A DNA stretch of 64,000 nt from Onchocerca volvulus (GCA_000499405.2 HG738138.1:9050888-9114887); one strand, 5' to 3'; counted from the first letter of the stretch, positions 33,701 to 45,868 are shown. The notes: generated by a model from the sequence alone, not told the origin. Made by a program: numbers and translations.

Positions 33701-34210
33701 TCCAAATAATTTCATAGAAGTTAATAAAACTTACATAATTCTTCAAAATCAAAAAGATTTAACTGCTCAGTAAAGCACTGCAGCAAAAATTTCCTCCAAA
33801 TCATTCAAAAAAAAAATAATTTCGGCCACAACTTCAAATTAAATTTACTTTTGATATGTTCAAATTATACTGAAGTGATAATATTGAATTTAATTGCTTT
33901 AGTCGCACTGATGCTTCATAACTCTCTGCCAAACATATTTTCAGTGAAAAAAACCATTTCCTAGTTAGAAATGGAAAATTAACATTTCCGATGTGTCTGC
34001 AAACGAATTGGGCATCAAGGTTGCATTGATTGCTGAAAAGGGTTGTTCCGACATATTGAATATCGACTGATGCACTGGAATATCGGCTTCTTTCTGCCAG
34101 TAATTCTCCGTGGTGTAATATTTGATGCCTTTTTCGTCTTCTCCATCGCTGATCGTCTCCGCATATTTTGCATCTTTGCCTTGAAAAGATGTTCTATTAT
34201 ACATCAGCAT
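27728..34210 (-). CDS. SGSM3: SGSM3-like Rab GTPase-activating protein: TBC, SH3 and RUN domains
   Basis: SGSM proteins act on Rab GTPases through a TBC domain and bind Rap/Rab through RUN. Fifteen minus-strand exons: 34005-34210, 33557-33631, 33011-33286, 32594-32834, 32128-32325, 31596-31716, 31320-31537, 30530-30664, 30302-30429, 30103-30202, 29826-29997, 29655-29749, 28587-28817, 28231-28350, 27728-27838. The sum is 2427 bp, 808 residues (human 749), in frame. TBC at about 125-350 keeps both catalytic fingers: IENDLSR (Arg) and IGYCQGIGI (Gln). A linker carries [12 protein letters not shown]3 at about 515-570: [35 protein letters not shown] at about 585-770: [52 protein letters not shown]. 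The C-terminus [20 protein letters not shown] matches vertebrate SGSM3. The first exon is the least certain part: it includes [16 protein letters not shown] and joins DEFGFHID in phase through a GTTTGC donor. Confidence 0.94.
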
Positions 34211-35432
34211 TATCTAAACTTAACGTTTAGATATAATATTCAGGGAACTTTCATGTTTTTCTGTGTAATTCTCAAGATTTGCAGATTTGAGATAATGCTA
34301 AAAAATTAGCATGAAAATTCAATTAATTGTTTGAGTAGCTGGATTTTGATAAATTTTGTATGATTTGTAATTGTTCAGTTCGAATTTCAAAAAAAAAAAA
34401 AAACTGATAAAAGGAATCATTTCTGGATATGAAAGAAGGCAAATTTCGATTTTAGATCTCGAGCAAACTTATGATTGCAATATTAACCTTTTCTGTATCT
34501 AGCCATCACTTGTTTATTTAATATGAGTCGCTATCATTCCATCTTGACAAATAATTAGTTGCAAACCAAAAAAGTATCACAAACGCTGTACTTCTAATAT
34601 TTGCTTTGCTCTTCCGGCAATATTTCTGATCGATACGCGTATTATCATCATTCGTTTGAAATCGAAGGTTTTTTAAGCTGTCAAATATCAAATGATTATA
34701 CAGTATACATGGAAATTTTAAAGTCGGAAAGTTTGCTTAATAATTCGGAATTCATAACATTTAATTGATTATTATGGAATGGGAATTTTTATCTTGGAAG
34801 TGATAAACAATTGAATAATATACTTGTAGAACTATTGATTAAATTGAAAGAATTTAACAGAAAAAGCAAAAGGAAACAAAACATATGAGAACAAAGATGT
34901 GCTAATAAGCATTAAAAAAAAGATGATTATTCATAAATTTCAAAGCTAAATGAAGATCGAGAAGACACATGACATGAAAACCATTGCATTATGTAACTAG
35001 CCCAGCTCGATCATATGAGGGCAGTTGTGGGGTGTGGCTAGCTCGTCTCAAGGCCTCAAAGCAGGGCAGCAGGCTTTATAAGCCAAATATATCATGGCTG
35101 ATGGCGTCGTTTCATCTGATGTCAATAATCAAATGTACCCATTGAATCCTCTCATTTCACAAATATTACTAAATCATACGATTCTATTTTACTATCCTGA
35201 ATGTAAAGCACACAGGAAAGGGTATTTGACTAGTTAATATTAGTATGCTTAATCTGATGTTTATACTCATCCAGTTCACTAGTGTCGGAAAAATCTAAAA
35301 AATGTACTTAGTTGTATATAAGATTTCCAAAAGGTTAAAAGGAGGAAAGTATTGGCGAAGTTAAAGGATGCAATCATCGCAAATAAGAAATATTAAAAGT
35401 CAAACAGCTCGACATATTTTCAAAGGAATCAA
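34211..35432. other. Upstream spacer of the SGSM3-like gene
   Basis: AT-rich with no supportable gene. A GC-richer patch at 35000-35090 contains AGGCTTTATAAGCC, a near-palindrome around a TATA-like core. It could be promoter sequence or part of the neighbouring relic. Confidence 0.5.
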
Positions 35433-35697
35433 CAAGCCGAAAGAATGAATATGTTTACGCCAACGCTCCGATTAAAGTGAGGTCACAGATAAACAAAGCG
35501 TGGCCAACCACTCATGAGGCGACACGTTGGAGTTCAGGTAAGGAGCCCCGAAGAATTTAAAAGGTCAGGACTTCGGAGCTGGAGTCAGTCTAAGACTGGT
35601 ACAGTTTGTTCGACATAGCAGAATTTCGACGCAGTTCGACAGCAGAATCACAGAAATACCGTAGCAGAAAGCACTGTTAAATTCAGTGTTCAGAACG
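35433..35697 (+). mobile_element. LTR-like relic, copy B, abutting the PLRG1 pseudogene
   Basis: It shares with copy A (26590-27030), in the same order and orientation, GAAAGAATGAATAT, a CTCATGAGGCGACACGTTG segment, GAGTTCA, CCCGAAGAATTTAAAAGG and repeated TTCGAC motifs. The part of copy A carrying the AATAAAGG end is missing here; similarity stops where the PLRG1-derived sequence begins at 35698. There are no coding remnants of a retroelement inside it. Confidence 0.4.
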
Positions 35698-36999
35698 ATG
35701 AAACGAATGCATGATCTTTCTTATCACAACTATGGAAATATGCCTGAACTGAATTCGGAAGCTGGTGATTTTTGGCGAGCCAGAAAATTAAAATCTGATA
35801 GGGGAGTATTATGAAAAGAGTGAAGCAAAGGAAAAAAGGAAGAAGAGTTGTTGAAATTATCAGCAAATGTTATAGATAGTTCTGGTGAGAGCAGTTCATC
35901 AAGAATACTTGCTATAACTGCTGATGCAACAGAAGCCATGAACGAAAATGACAGTGCTGATTTAATAATATCCAGTCACTCAGAAGATAATACGATACGT
36001 ACAATGCTACATGTTCGAACTCCTGTTATTTTAAAACCTTAAGTGGCACGCACCATGAAAATTATATAGAGTGATTTCGGGGCGTACAGATTGGGTGAGA
36101 TATGTAAATGTCGAGCCTGGTAATGAATCGGTTGCAACAGGTAGTGCCGATCTAATTGTAAAGATTTGGGATCTCGCAAGCAGAAAACTGCGATTATCAT
36201 TATTAAGGCATGTAAGTGCTGTCAGGTGCTGTAAAATTTCACGAAGACAACCGTTTCTTTTCATGGATGGTGAAGATAAGCAGGTGAAATGCTGGGATCG
36301 CTAGTACAACAAAGTCATCCATCATTATCAAGGATATTTAAGTTCCGTTCAAGATCTTACAATTCATCCTACAATTGAAGTTTTGATTACTTGTGCTCGG
36401 GATTCTATTGCACGAGTTCGGGATATACGAACTGTAGCACAAGTTCATTGTTTGAGTGGGCATACAAACACGGTAGCAACAATTACTCCACAGGAAGTTC
36501 TCACTGCTAATCATGATTCCACGATCCAACTTTGGGATCTTGTTGCCGGACAAAGTATTTGCACCTTACTGCATCATAAGAAAAGTGTCTGAGCTTTAAC
36601 ATTGCATCCTTTACTCTTCATGTTTGGATCGGGAAGTGCTGACAATATCAAAAAATAGAAATATTTGGAAAAAATATTCAAAATTTGTCGAGATATGATG
36701 CAATCATTGATTCACTTTTATGTAATAAAGGTAATGTGCTCATTTCTGAAAGTATTAATGGTTCTCTAGATTTTTAGGATTGGAAGAGTGGTTTTTGCTT
36801 CCAATCTGAAAAAACGAAAGCTCAGCCAGGTTCAATAGATTCAGAAGCTGGAATATTCGCATTCACACATGACCGGTCAGGTTTTCGATTATTTACTCTA
36901 GAAGCTGATAAGTCAATCAAAATGTACAAGGAAGATGAGGAAGCGACAGAAAAAACATATCGGTCTTGTAAAGACCAGACATACTGAGATGAAAAGTTA
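35698..36999 (+). pseudogene. PLRG1: Processed (intronless) pseudogene of PLRG1, spliceosomal WD40 protein
   Basis: PLRG1/Prp46 is a core NineTeen-complex WD40 protein of the spliceosome. This copy covers most of the protein, from MKRMHDL, equivalent to the N-terminal LKRTHD motif, to a degenerate K-P-D-I-L-R-R-K tail near 36990. WD repeats run in order without introns: [109 protein letters not shown]. It is disabled by several in-frame stops: two near 35803-35815, TGG to TGA before [11 protein letters not shown] at about 36301, TGA at about 36590, and TAG in place of the WD Trp at about 36775. There are also frameshifts near 36039 and 36670. Every other gene here has an intron about every 150 coding bases, so an intronless 1.3-kb copy points to retrotransposition. 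No poly-A tail or target-site duplication is obvious. Confidence 0.92.
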
Positions 37000-37319
37000 T
37001 TAGCTTAAATTTGACGTATATTGAATTATTATATTTATGATTGATTTATTGCTTGTACTTCAGTGAATTTCTGATGTCTTTGTTGATTTGTTATTCCTCA
37101 TTCGTGAGAGCGTTTTATTTTTGGCAATTGGCACAAACGATAGTTGTGATCAAGTCTTTATTGATTGACAGAGGAGTGATTGTTTGTTCATGTTACAAAC
37201 AATTACTAGAGAATTTCCAAGTAAATTGAGCATTGGGTTAATTCTTTCCTTTGTCGCTTTTAGAGATCGAATATAAGAATAATGCTCAACTGACCTGCTT
37301 TGGCTGAACTATTGAACTG

Positions 37320-37756
37320 TGGCTCCTGCTGCTGTTGAATTGTCCTCGCATATTCTCTTCTTCCTTCGTTGCGAGATTGCTATTTTTTCAATACATTGCA
37401 ATCATTTTTCGTTGATTGATTCGAGAGTGCCAAGTTGTAATTTAGAGCGCATTATTCTTCCTTTAATAAATCTTTTCTTGGCCTCATATTGTTGATGCAA
37501 TTCTTTAAATGTTGATATGAAGCGTTAGGTTCATTTCTTTGACTTCATCGAGAAGCTTCTCCAATTTGCTTTTGCCAGCTGCGCAGTTCTGATTAAGCAG
37601 ATAGGTATTCTCTCGCCTGTGGCACAAAAAAACTGTCGGAGAATTATTTGTATGATTTCGGGAAAGGATCCTCTTGTTTGTTTGTAGCTTTACGAATTCA
37701 TTTTCCAATTGCTCTGCTAATTCTTCTTCTTGATGAGATGTCAAAAAAATAAACAA
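37320..37756 (-). pseudogene. Degenerate coiled-coil-like open frames, unidentified
   Basis: On the minus strand an open frame from 37756 to 37505 includes QEEELAEQLENEFVKLQTNK and GKSKLEKLLDEVKEMN. After a one-base shift it continues as FKELHQQYEAKKRF and later CIEKIAISQRRKKR, with one in-frame stop. The heptad-like, Glu/Lys-rich pattern suggests a coiled coil. I considered taxilin, CCDC6 and a retroelement gag but could not confirm any. It lies just past the PLRG1 retrocopy, so it may be part of the same insertion history. Confidence 0.3.
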
Positions 37757-37929
37757 AAAGTAAAAAGAAATAATGGCATTGTCAGCATTATAGATTTTTC
37801 CGCTTGTAGCTCATTTTTAGCTCACTTAAAATGACTCGTGCAAGTATTGAGGGAGCATTACTTAACAATCCAATTTTTCAGGCACTGATGCTGCTCGCAT
37901 GTTAAGTTAGTTATTTTAATGTGTTCGTG

Positions 37930-38052
37930 ATGACTGTCAATCCCTTGCAAGAACTAAACCACCCATACATGAAGTACCGCAATATGGACAACATTAGTTC
38001 TGAAGAAATAGAAGTACTGAGACAAATGTTTGCATTGGATGATATTAGTTGA
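37930..38052 (+). other. Small open frame of 40 codons, unassigned
   Basis: Begins MTVNPLQELNHPYMKYRNMD and ends MFALDDIS with a TGA; after the stop the same frame stays open for about 15 more codons. Composition is protein-like, but the frame is too short to assign. It may be a fragment of the pseudogene cluster. Confidence 0.25.
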
Positions 38053-38338
38053 TGTGACGGCGAAATAGTTTGCGAAGATGTTTGTAGCGACTGGGTGAAA
38101 GAATAGTAGTGATTTTCCTACTGATAACTTACAGCGGATAGATTGACATGTGTGACTAGACAGATGGTGGCGTGAGCGTTTCTGGGAATTGCCCCGTTGT
38201 GATCAACCATGTTGACCTGATATCATAAAGAAGTGCATTCCACTAAAAATCCAAAAAATCGTTTTTCAGATATGCTCTTGTCCGTTCTTTCTAGTTGACC
38301 TATCGAAAGTTCAACGATTTTCGATTTGCTTCGAAAAT

Positions 38339-41300
38339 ATGAGCGAAGAAGAAATTCAAACGGCTAAGTCAACAGCTGCAGTATCCGACAATGAATATCC
38401 GAAAATTTTGGAATCGTATCGTCAAAAATGGGTGGTGCGTTTTTTGGTCTTTTTATCAAAGGGATGCTTACAATGAACAGTTCAGTTTGTTATAATAAAT
38501 ATGAAATGGGTGAAAGTTGGGGATTCAGAAATCGAGAATTTCGAGTTCTGGTAGATCGGATTGCATTTTAATAATACGGTAAAAAGTTTATTGCAGAGAA
38601 ATCTTGGCATCCAGAATAAGCCAAGTGTTTCATGCCAGAAGATATCATGCCAAAAAAATAAGCAAATTCATACATCATGTTTGAAAATTCTGGACCGGTG
38701 TCCATCTGCGTTGAGAAACAATGATCTGGAAGCTATGCTAACAATGTTTTGTGAACGCGAAGAATGTGATTTCGATGAAAGCTATGCGAGCATCTTAGAA
38801 ATGTTGGTGCCATTACGGTGCACTCTGGATGAACTATACAATATCTTCTATGCTATAACTACGAAATTTGTGCCAAGGTTTTCCTGTTATCTAATTCAGC
38901 TTAAATGTATTCACTAATTTTGATAATAATCTGTTAACGCAATTGCTAAGGAGCTTCATGGTTGGTGTTGCGCAGCGATAACTTAAATTCTTAAAAGTGT
39001 ATGATTTAATTGTCCTTCTCATCTGTTTTTTTTCTTTTTATTTTTGAGAGACATATCGAAAGGTGCCGTATGCTACCAGCTTATGCATTTGATTATACAA
39101 TATCACAATCCGTTGCTCAGCTCACATCTGGAGTCTCATAAAGCTACTTCTTTTGAATATGGACGTCCATTTTTTGCTGCACTTTTTGCCCCTGAAATTT
39201 GCAAGCAATCATTATACGTGATATGGGACAAATTGTTCGAGAGAGTAAGTCTTAAAATAAATTTTTGGAACAAGAAATTTTTGCTTACAAATCTCAAGTA
39301 GTTTCTTAACTAGTGAAAAGAAAGTTGGAATTGAACTTAAATTAGACGTATTCTAGTTTTACCAGTGATTTCAGCAGAATTTAACAAATAATTGTTAAGG
39401 GTGATCCGTATTTGTTGTTTGCAATGGTTTTGGTTTTCCTAATCAATTGCTCCGACCAGCTTATGGCATTGAACTCTAAAAGGTTTTTCCTTTTTGCATA
39501 ATAATATATTCCTGAATTTTTGCTGTGCACTCTTGCAATCAAATTTTTATTCCTGCAGTGAATTGGTTGATACGATTCGATTTGCTGTGAAGGAGCTTTC
39601 CATAAATGATGTTGACGATTTTTTGGAGTTATCGGTTATGTTTCTAAATCAGACACCATCGTCTATTAAACAAGTGATTTTATTTAATGTTTAAGTGCAA
39701 AATTTCCTTGACGCTATTGAAAATTCAAGTTTTTATTTATGATTTTGAGAATTCTCTAGAGTAAGTTTCCGGGAGATTTTAGTTTAGCATCTCTCTTCAT
39801 ATATTAACAAAGGAATTAAGTACAGTAGTTCGTCCATTTTTTGAAAATTTCAGGCTTCATTATTAAACAAACTCAAGTAATTTAAAATTAGATTTCGGAT
39901 GTCTAATTAGATGTCTGATTTCATTTATTTCCTCAGAATTTTAATCCAGGATTTTCAACGCGTTTTGTTTGGTTCTCGACATACAGAAGAAATACAAACG
40001 GATATTGCGAAACTACTTGCATTGCCAATTGATCCCCGCGACGTTATCCGAATGGGTTTGGATGAAAATCTTAATGCAGCTGTAAGAAATCTGTTTGTAA
40101 CTGAGTTTGAAATAATTTCTCTAATTGTACATTAAAACTTGTTGTTTGGTAACGACGACAAATAAGCCTTGCTCTACATTTTAGTGCAGTGATTATGCTA
40201 TTCATTTTAACGCAAAAGTCAACTTTATTTCATCATATAATTTTCAATCCAGGAATCAGAACCGAATTTCTTCATTATTGATGCTCGATCTCATGATCAG
40301 TATTCAGCTGGCCATTTGGATGGTTCATACAATTTGGATTCTACATTGGTATCTTTCATTTTTTTTTCTTAAGGCATGATTCTTTCGTTTTTGAAGGTAT
40401 GAGATACCATATAATCAGCTTCCAGTTGTTTCTTCAGATAAATAATTCTATATATTAGGTATTCATTAGCTTAGCACTCAATTTTAAATAGTTCTAATTA
40501 CAGCTAATTATTTATTCCGGGTTTAATTAAGTTATCTGAAACAACATTCTTATGCACTCTGAAATTCCTTCTCTTTTAGTTGTAAGTATGTTAATGTACA
40601 GTTTTTTCCAGTTTGTTGAAGCACCACTTCAGTATAAATTGGCTTTGTCTAGTTTGGATTCCTATCGATGTGCTTTTCATCCTGATGAACATATTCTTTT
40701 CCTTGGTTCTGGATGTGAAGATGATCTTTATTTGCATATGGTTATTGCAAGTTTTTTACAACAAGGACGAAAGCACATTGCTTTAGTAGACGGAGGTTAT
40801 AAAGGTGCTTTTTCACTTTATCAGTAATGAGTTGATCTTATATGCTTGTTTGAATTTCCTAAAACAGTATTGTTTAGCTCTTCATAAACAGCTTGCACCA
40901 AATTTTGAACGTTTGGATGGACATTATGCAGCCCTTTGCAAAGAATGTAACAGGCAACTATCAACCGAGGTCGAAAAAGATCCTCAAAGAAGATCATCTG
41001 TGAGTATTTGAAAGAACTAATTTTCATTAGAAAACTTTTACTAACTAATTACTTTGTCTATAAAGTCTTAATTTTAAGTAGTCTTGCGAAGATAGATGAA
41101 GCTAGATGAGTTTTTTATGTAATGAGGATATTTTTACGATGATTTTATAAATAAGCCACTTACTTGATTTAAAATGACATAGAGGCTTTCTTAGGAAAGT
41201 TTAGATTAATGATACATTTTTCAGTGGAAACTTGATGTCGGTAGCATTCTCGGTGCAGTCAAAGCAACGGCGCCTTCAATTAGAGAAAAAGTGCGGAAGT

Positions 41301-42470
41301 TGCCTACAATTGTGACACTTGGTCCAAATGCTGTTGAATTTAGTCATGTTGAGACAAGTCAGCGGCATGGTAAACGATATCGTAATGAAAAATCTGTTTT
41401 CACCCTTAGTGATTCTGATTCTGAAACAGAAAATATTGCTGTTACATCCAATCCGAGATCCTCTGAACCAAAAGTTAGCGTTTTCATATTTAAATTTGCC
41501 ATGATGATAGTCGAAATGTCTGAACCAAATGGATCACTTAAAGTAGGACTTTCGTATTTATTAAATTTCTAATATAATCAAAAATCCTTTATAAAAATAG
41601 AGAATTTAGCGAATCAGTAAAATTTTTTAAAGTGTAGGCTTAAAGATAAACTTCAGAAGTTGGACGATATTCTGAAACAAAGTGGCATACTGGAATATTT
41701 TGAAGGATTGGAAGTATTTACGGAAGGTGCGAGTCACCGTACTGTGGAATGTTATCTAGCCTTAACAGCAACACATATTCTAATTTTTCACCAGGAAGAA
41801 AAAGTTCATAAGTTTGAAAATCAGGCTTTTAAAAGTTTTTCTCAATTCGTCACTCATCTATCAATTTCATACTCTGATTTCATTTTTAAAAAGTCAGCAA
41901 ATTATTTCGATGTGAAGGCTTTCTTGGATCTTTCTGCAATATGACTGTCTTTTTGGGTATTTAGATTAAGGAAGTTGTTTTACGAGCACGTCATGAATAT
42001 GGATCAGTGTTGCGTGTTTCAAGCAAGAAAAAAATCCCTGAGCTTCTTACGTTTAAATTCGGTTATTGTACCGACGAAGATGATTACAAGGCAATTTATA
42101 TTTATTTTATTCGTATGGATATTCCTTCCGAAATGTAGCATTTCTCCATTTATTATCTTTGCACTATCTAAATTTGACGTGAAAAATCGGTAAAAAATAA
42201 ATATGTAAAAATGATTATTTTTTGCAATTTGATATGAAATTAAAAACTTTTTTCCAATTACAAAACAATGCTATCACTTTATTCAGGTGTATTTTTGAAT
42301 TCTTTTTTTGTTCCTTTTGGATTTATTTCAGCTCCATTCAGTTCAAACGTGTATAAACTTTCTTGTTTTAGGTTACTGCAGTTCACCGTTTCATAATACC
42401 TAGAGCCGGTGATTGCGCAAAATCAATCAAAACGAATATAATTACATTGCGACCGAGTATCCTTGGGTAA
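38339..42470 (+). CDS. TBC1D23: TBC1D23-like protein: catalytically inactive TBC, rhodanese and C-terminal domains
   Basis: TBC1D23 is an adaptor at the trans-Golgi that bridges golgins and the WASH complex to capture endosome-derived vesicles. Thirteen exons: 38339-38434, 38597-38877, 39049-39244, 39400-39482, 39559-39673, 39950-40081, 40253-40348, 40612-40804, 40878-40999, 41225-41473, 41657-41803, 41965-42090, 42372-42470. The sum is 1935 bp, 644 residues (human about 684-699). TBC at about 40-260: TLDELYNIFYAITTKFVPR, LMHLIIQYHNPLLSSHL. No IxxDxxR or YCQG finger is seen, as in the family. Rhodanese at about 300-420: FFIIDARSHDQYSAGHLDGS; the active-site loop is FLGSGCEDDL, without a CxxGxR. 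The C-terminal domain at about 525-640 has SSKKKIPELLTFKFG and HRFIIPRAGDCAKSIK. The start follows two possible acceptors (38267-38269 and 38291-38293). The intron after 42090 needs a GC donor to keep frame. The boundaries of exons 10 and 11 are less sure. Confidence 0.93.
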
Positions 42471-45400
42471 TGTCAAATATTCCATTCACCTTTCGATCAT
42501 TTGCTTTCGTGATACTTTACTTTTTATGTATCTGTGTTTTTCACTTCCTTTGTTTTCAAACGAAATTTTTCTGTGTTGTAAAAGGTGCGAAGACTGAAGT
42601 AATCAAAAAATCTTCTTTGACGTATGAAAGGGCTGTAGATAAATGTAGCATTAACCAAAGCAAATGTAATCATTCTCTGACCAAGTTTTTTTTTTTGTTA
42701 AGTACTGATACTCATGTACAGTATTTGTGTAGTAATCTTACGCTACCCTCATTTTTTGATTTTTAAGCCAAATTTTTGTAATAGAATGATATGAGATGGT
42801 AGAGAAAAAGCGATGGAGTGTTGATTCTTTTAATATTCTGTGACCTTCATTTTATACCTAGACTGTGAGTTATTTTGTGCCTTCTTCCTTTTTGAATTTT
42901 ATATTGCTTGACATCGCTATTTTTTTTTTTTTTTTAATTTGAGACATTCAGGTAACTGTGTCATTCGATTCTGTCCTGTCAAAGCTTTTTATCCACTATT
43001 CTAAGATTTTTTTTTTTCTGTTTGCATCATTTATCTTGCATTATTGGGATACGTAATTTCGAAGATTTTTAGTCTTAAATTTGCATACAAATATTTGCTT
43101 ATTGGTAAGTTGGATGGAATTTTCATCAGAATCTTCGTGAAAGTCCTTTTCCGAAAGTGATAACAATGATAATATCCAATTCGATATTTCTTCCACTAAT
43201 AAGATAATTAGCTAGAATCATAGTGGTCGAAGAAGTGAGTGTTCGCAGTTTTCCAACTGGTTTTCAGTTTTGGTTGATTTCTTTGTTGTTTCCAAAGGTT
43301 TTGTTTTTTAAATGAAGGCTCAAGTTTTTTGCTAGTCCACGTCTCAAAGCAATGCATTTGCATATGAGTTTTATAATTACATTAATGTACAGAAAGTCAG
43401 TGCACGACAATAGAGTTAGGGAGGGTGAAAGTAGTCAAAGAGTATGAAAATTAGGGTGGATTACTTGACTGAGGGACTTTCGCAAGTAAGTTGTGGAAAC
43501 TGTTAAGAACCTTACCGGTTGGTTGATAAAATATCACAATTTAATAATTGTTCTTGCAAGTCAGTTTAAATAGCTCTTTCTCCTGGTGTTATTTTCTTGA
43601 TCGAGTTTCGTGAAATCTTCCCCTACTTCGTGGAAATCCAAGGACGCAAATTCTTATCAAGATGAATTTGTAAATCGCTTAATATAATTAACCCATTCGC
43701 ATTTTTCAAATGCATAATAAATCACCAAATCTACCCATCTTTTTACCCAAAATATTGGCGAAGATTTTAGTTTATTTCAGAATTAGGGAATAGAACACAA
43801 AGTTTCAGGAATCTTTTTAATTTTCTGAAGGAGAACTTTTGCAACCGGAGACGAAGTTTCCGGTGATACCAGGATTTAAAGTGCAAAAACTTCCTAAAAC
43901 TCAACTACTCGAAATATTTCTGTCAATTAACCTACAGAAATGATGTTTATTATTCGATCATGAATAAGTATGATTTGATTAAATATAGCTACTGATCCTT
44001 CTTCCACAAAATGAAGTGACGAACTATACTGAAGTACTATTCAAACTTCTTTAGTAAATCTCAGAATAAACTAATGCTTGATTCTGCAGCTTTTTGTGCT
44101 TCGCTCAAATGGAATATCCAAAAATTCCTCGTTTTTTTGCTATTTCTGTAAGGAAATAAAAATGCAATTATCATCAAAAACAAAAGTTTTATCAGGAATT
44201 ATAGAAAAATGAAAATAATAAGATGTAAATTTAAATGATTTTTCTGAAATGAATTTTTTCTGGATCTTCCATGAATCTGTTTTGGATATTTTTAAGACCG
44301 TTCTATATCACTTAGTTTCTCATAGGAGGAAATGCAAATTGTTTCACGACCAATTTTATGGGAGGGGAATAGGAATGAAAAAACTTTTCATCCTTTTATT
44401 ATTCCTTATTAATAAATACAGTTGTTGAAGTTATCCTTTATTAATAAATACAGTTATTGAAATAATACATTATCTTCCAGTTCATTTTAATGTAGAAAAC
44501 AGATTAGATTGCGCATTCAAAAGGGAATATTTCCGTATTTATTCATTCTATTTATTCCGTTGTTTTACAGGTACTTACTAATTCTATGGTAATGAGAATT
44601 ATTTGTTTTTTATTTTAGAAGTTTATTTTCCTCTTCATTCTGTAGAAAACAGAGTGCGAACTAGATTACTACAAAAACAGTTTTAAATTCAAATTTCGGT
44701 TTTCAAATCTCATACTTCAATTGTATTTTAAATGAACTGCGCCATTTCTAAATGACTGGAAAATTTGTAAACTTGCAGATGTGGAATGTTTCAATAGCTC
44801 ATGAACGCATTTTAAAAAAGACTTTCTTATTTCTGGCTCTCTCATTTCTTCTCTACCTTTTACTGTATGGCTCCTAAATGCAAATGTCCGAGTATTCATT
44901 ATCTCTAAACATGTCTTAAAATTCTGAACATTTTTCACCTCATAAATTTTCGAAGAAGCCATATTTTTAAAAGTTAGCTAAACTTCTTTAAAACCATACT
45001 ATGAGTTTAGCGAACGTTTAAAATATCTTCTCTGCACTGCAAAAAATTTTAGCTTAGGGATGCAAGATAATACAGCATGAATCGATCTCCATCCATCCAT
45101 TATTGTTTATCTGTCTTTGAAAACGATGACTCAAATCTCCCTATCTTCACCCAAATTCGTTTTTTGTCGGTTTCGCAGTTCCAGTGTATTTATTATAGTT
45201 AAATATGTGTCCTAATAAATAAATTTCTTTCTGAGACATCGCCTACCCTTCAATGACTTATTAAGATAAAAACACAAACATCTGTATTTGTACCCCATTT
45301 TTGTAAGGAAAAAGAGTAAAGAATGCCGAGAAACAAACAAAGAAGAGGAAAAAGATCGACAGAGACACGAGACTGAGTCTCATGCCAAATTCAAAATAAT

Positions 45401-45868
45401 TAGAACATTGGAAGATCGGCGAATAACAGTTGTCATTGTCATCTATAAGTAACATCACTTTAGTTAAAGTTAACTTCATTTATTTTCCTATTTCATTCCG
45501 CTTCTTTCAAGAGTTTTTTAATAATTTTGTGATACTTAACATTTGATTTAAACGGATGATTAATGCCTGTGTCGCCGAAACTTTAACATAAGAATATGGC
45601 TATATTTTGAAATGGAACATTTGATTCCATGCTTATTGCATATCGATTCTGTTGATAGTGGTAGGAACATTTTGGCAATTTCTTCAATTATCTAAAAGTT
45701 GACGTTATGTTTTTTCAAATGGATCGATATATTAATTTTCAAGATTATTAACCATTAAGATTCATACTTAGTTGACAATATAATTGTTTATAACTAAAAT
45801 CCGATTTTCTGTTGTTTTCGGTGCATTAATGAATTCGGTAACAGTTATGCCTTTTTAGTTTGCTTACA
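42471..45868. other. Spacer after the TBC1D23-like gene
   Basis: AT-rich with poly-T runs and no supportable gene. It holds the presumed 3' UTR of the upstream gene and one tandem duplication near 44.4 kb. Confidence 0.6.
44403..44465. repeat. Tandem duplication, about 32-bp unit, two copies
   Basis: Two adjacent units contain TTATTAATAAATACAGTT followed by GTTGAAGTTAT or ATTGAAATAAT. Few differences, so probably a fairly recent duplication. Confidence 0.75.

Noticed and set aside
35848..36592. Several open frames with WD repeats that could be read as a functional WD40 gene
   Set aside because: They are pieces of one PLRG1-derived sequence broken by stops and frameshifts, with no splice sites that would remove them.
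37505..37756. Resemblance of the coiled-coil frame to taxilin, CCDC6 or a retroelement gag
   Set aside because: The resemblance rests on Glu/Lys-rich heptads only and is not specific enough to name a family.
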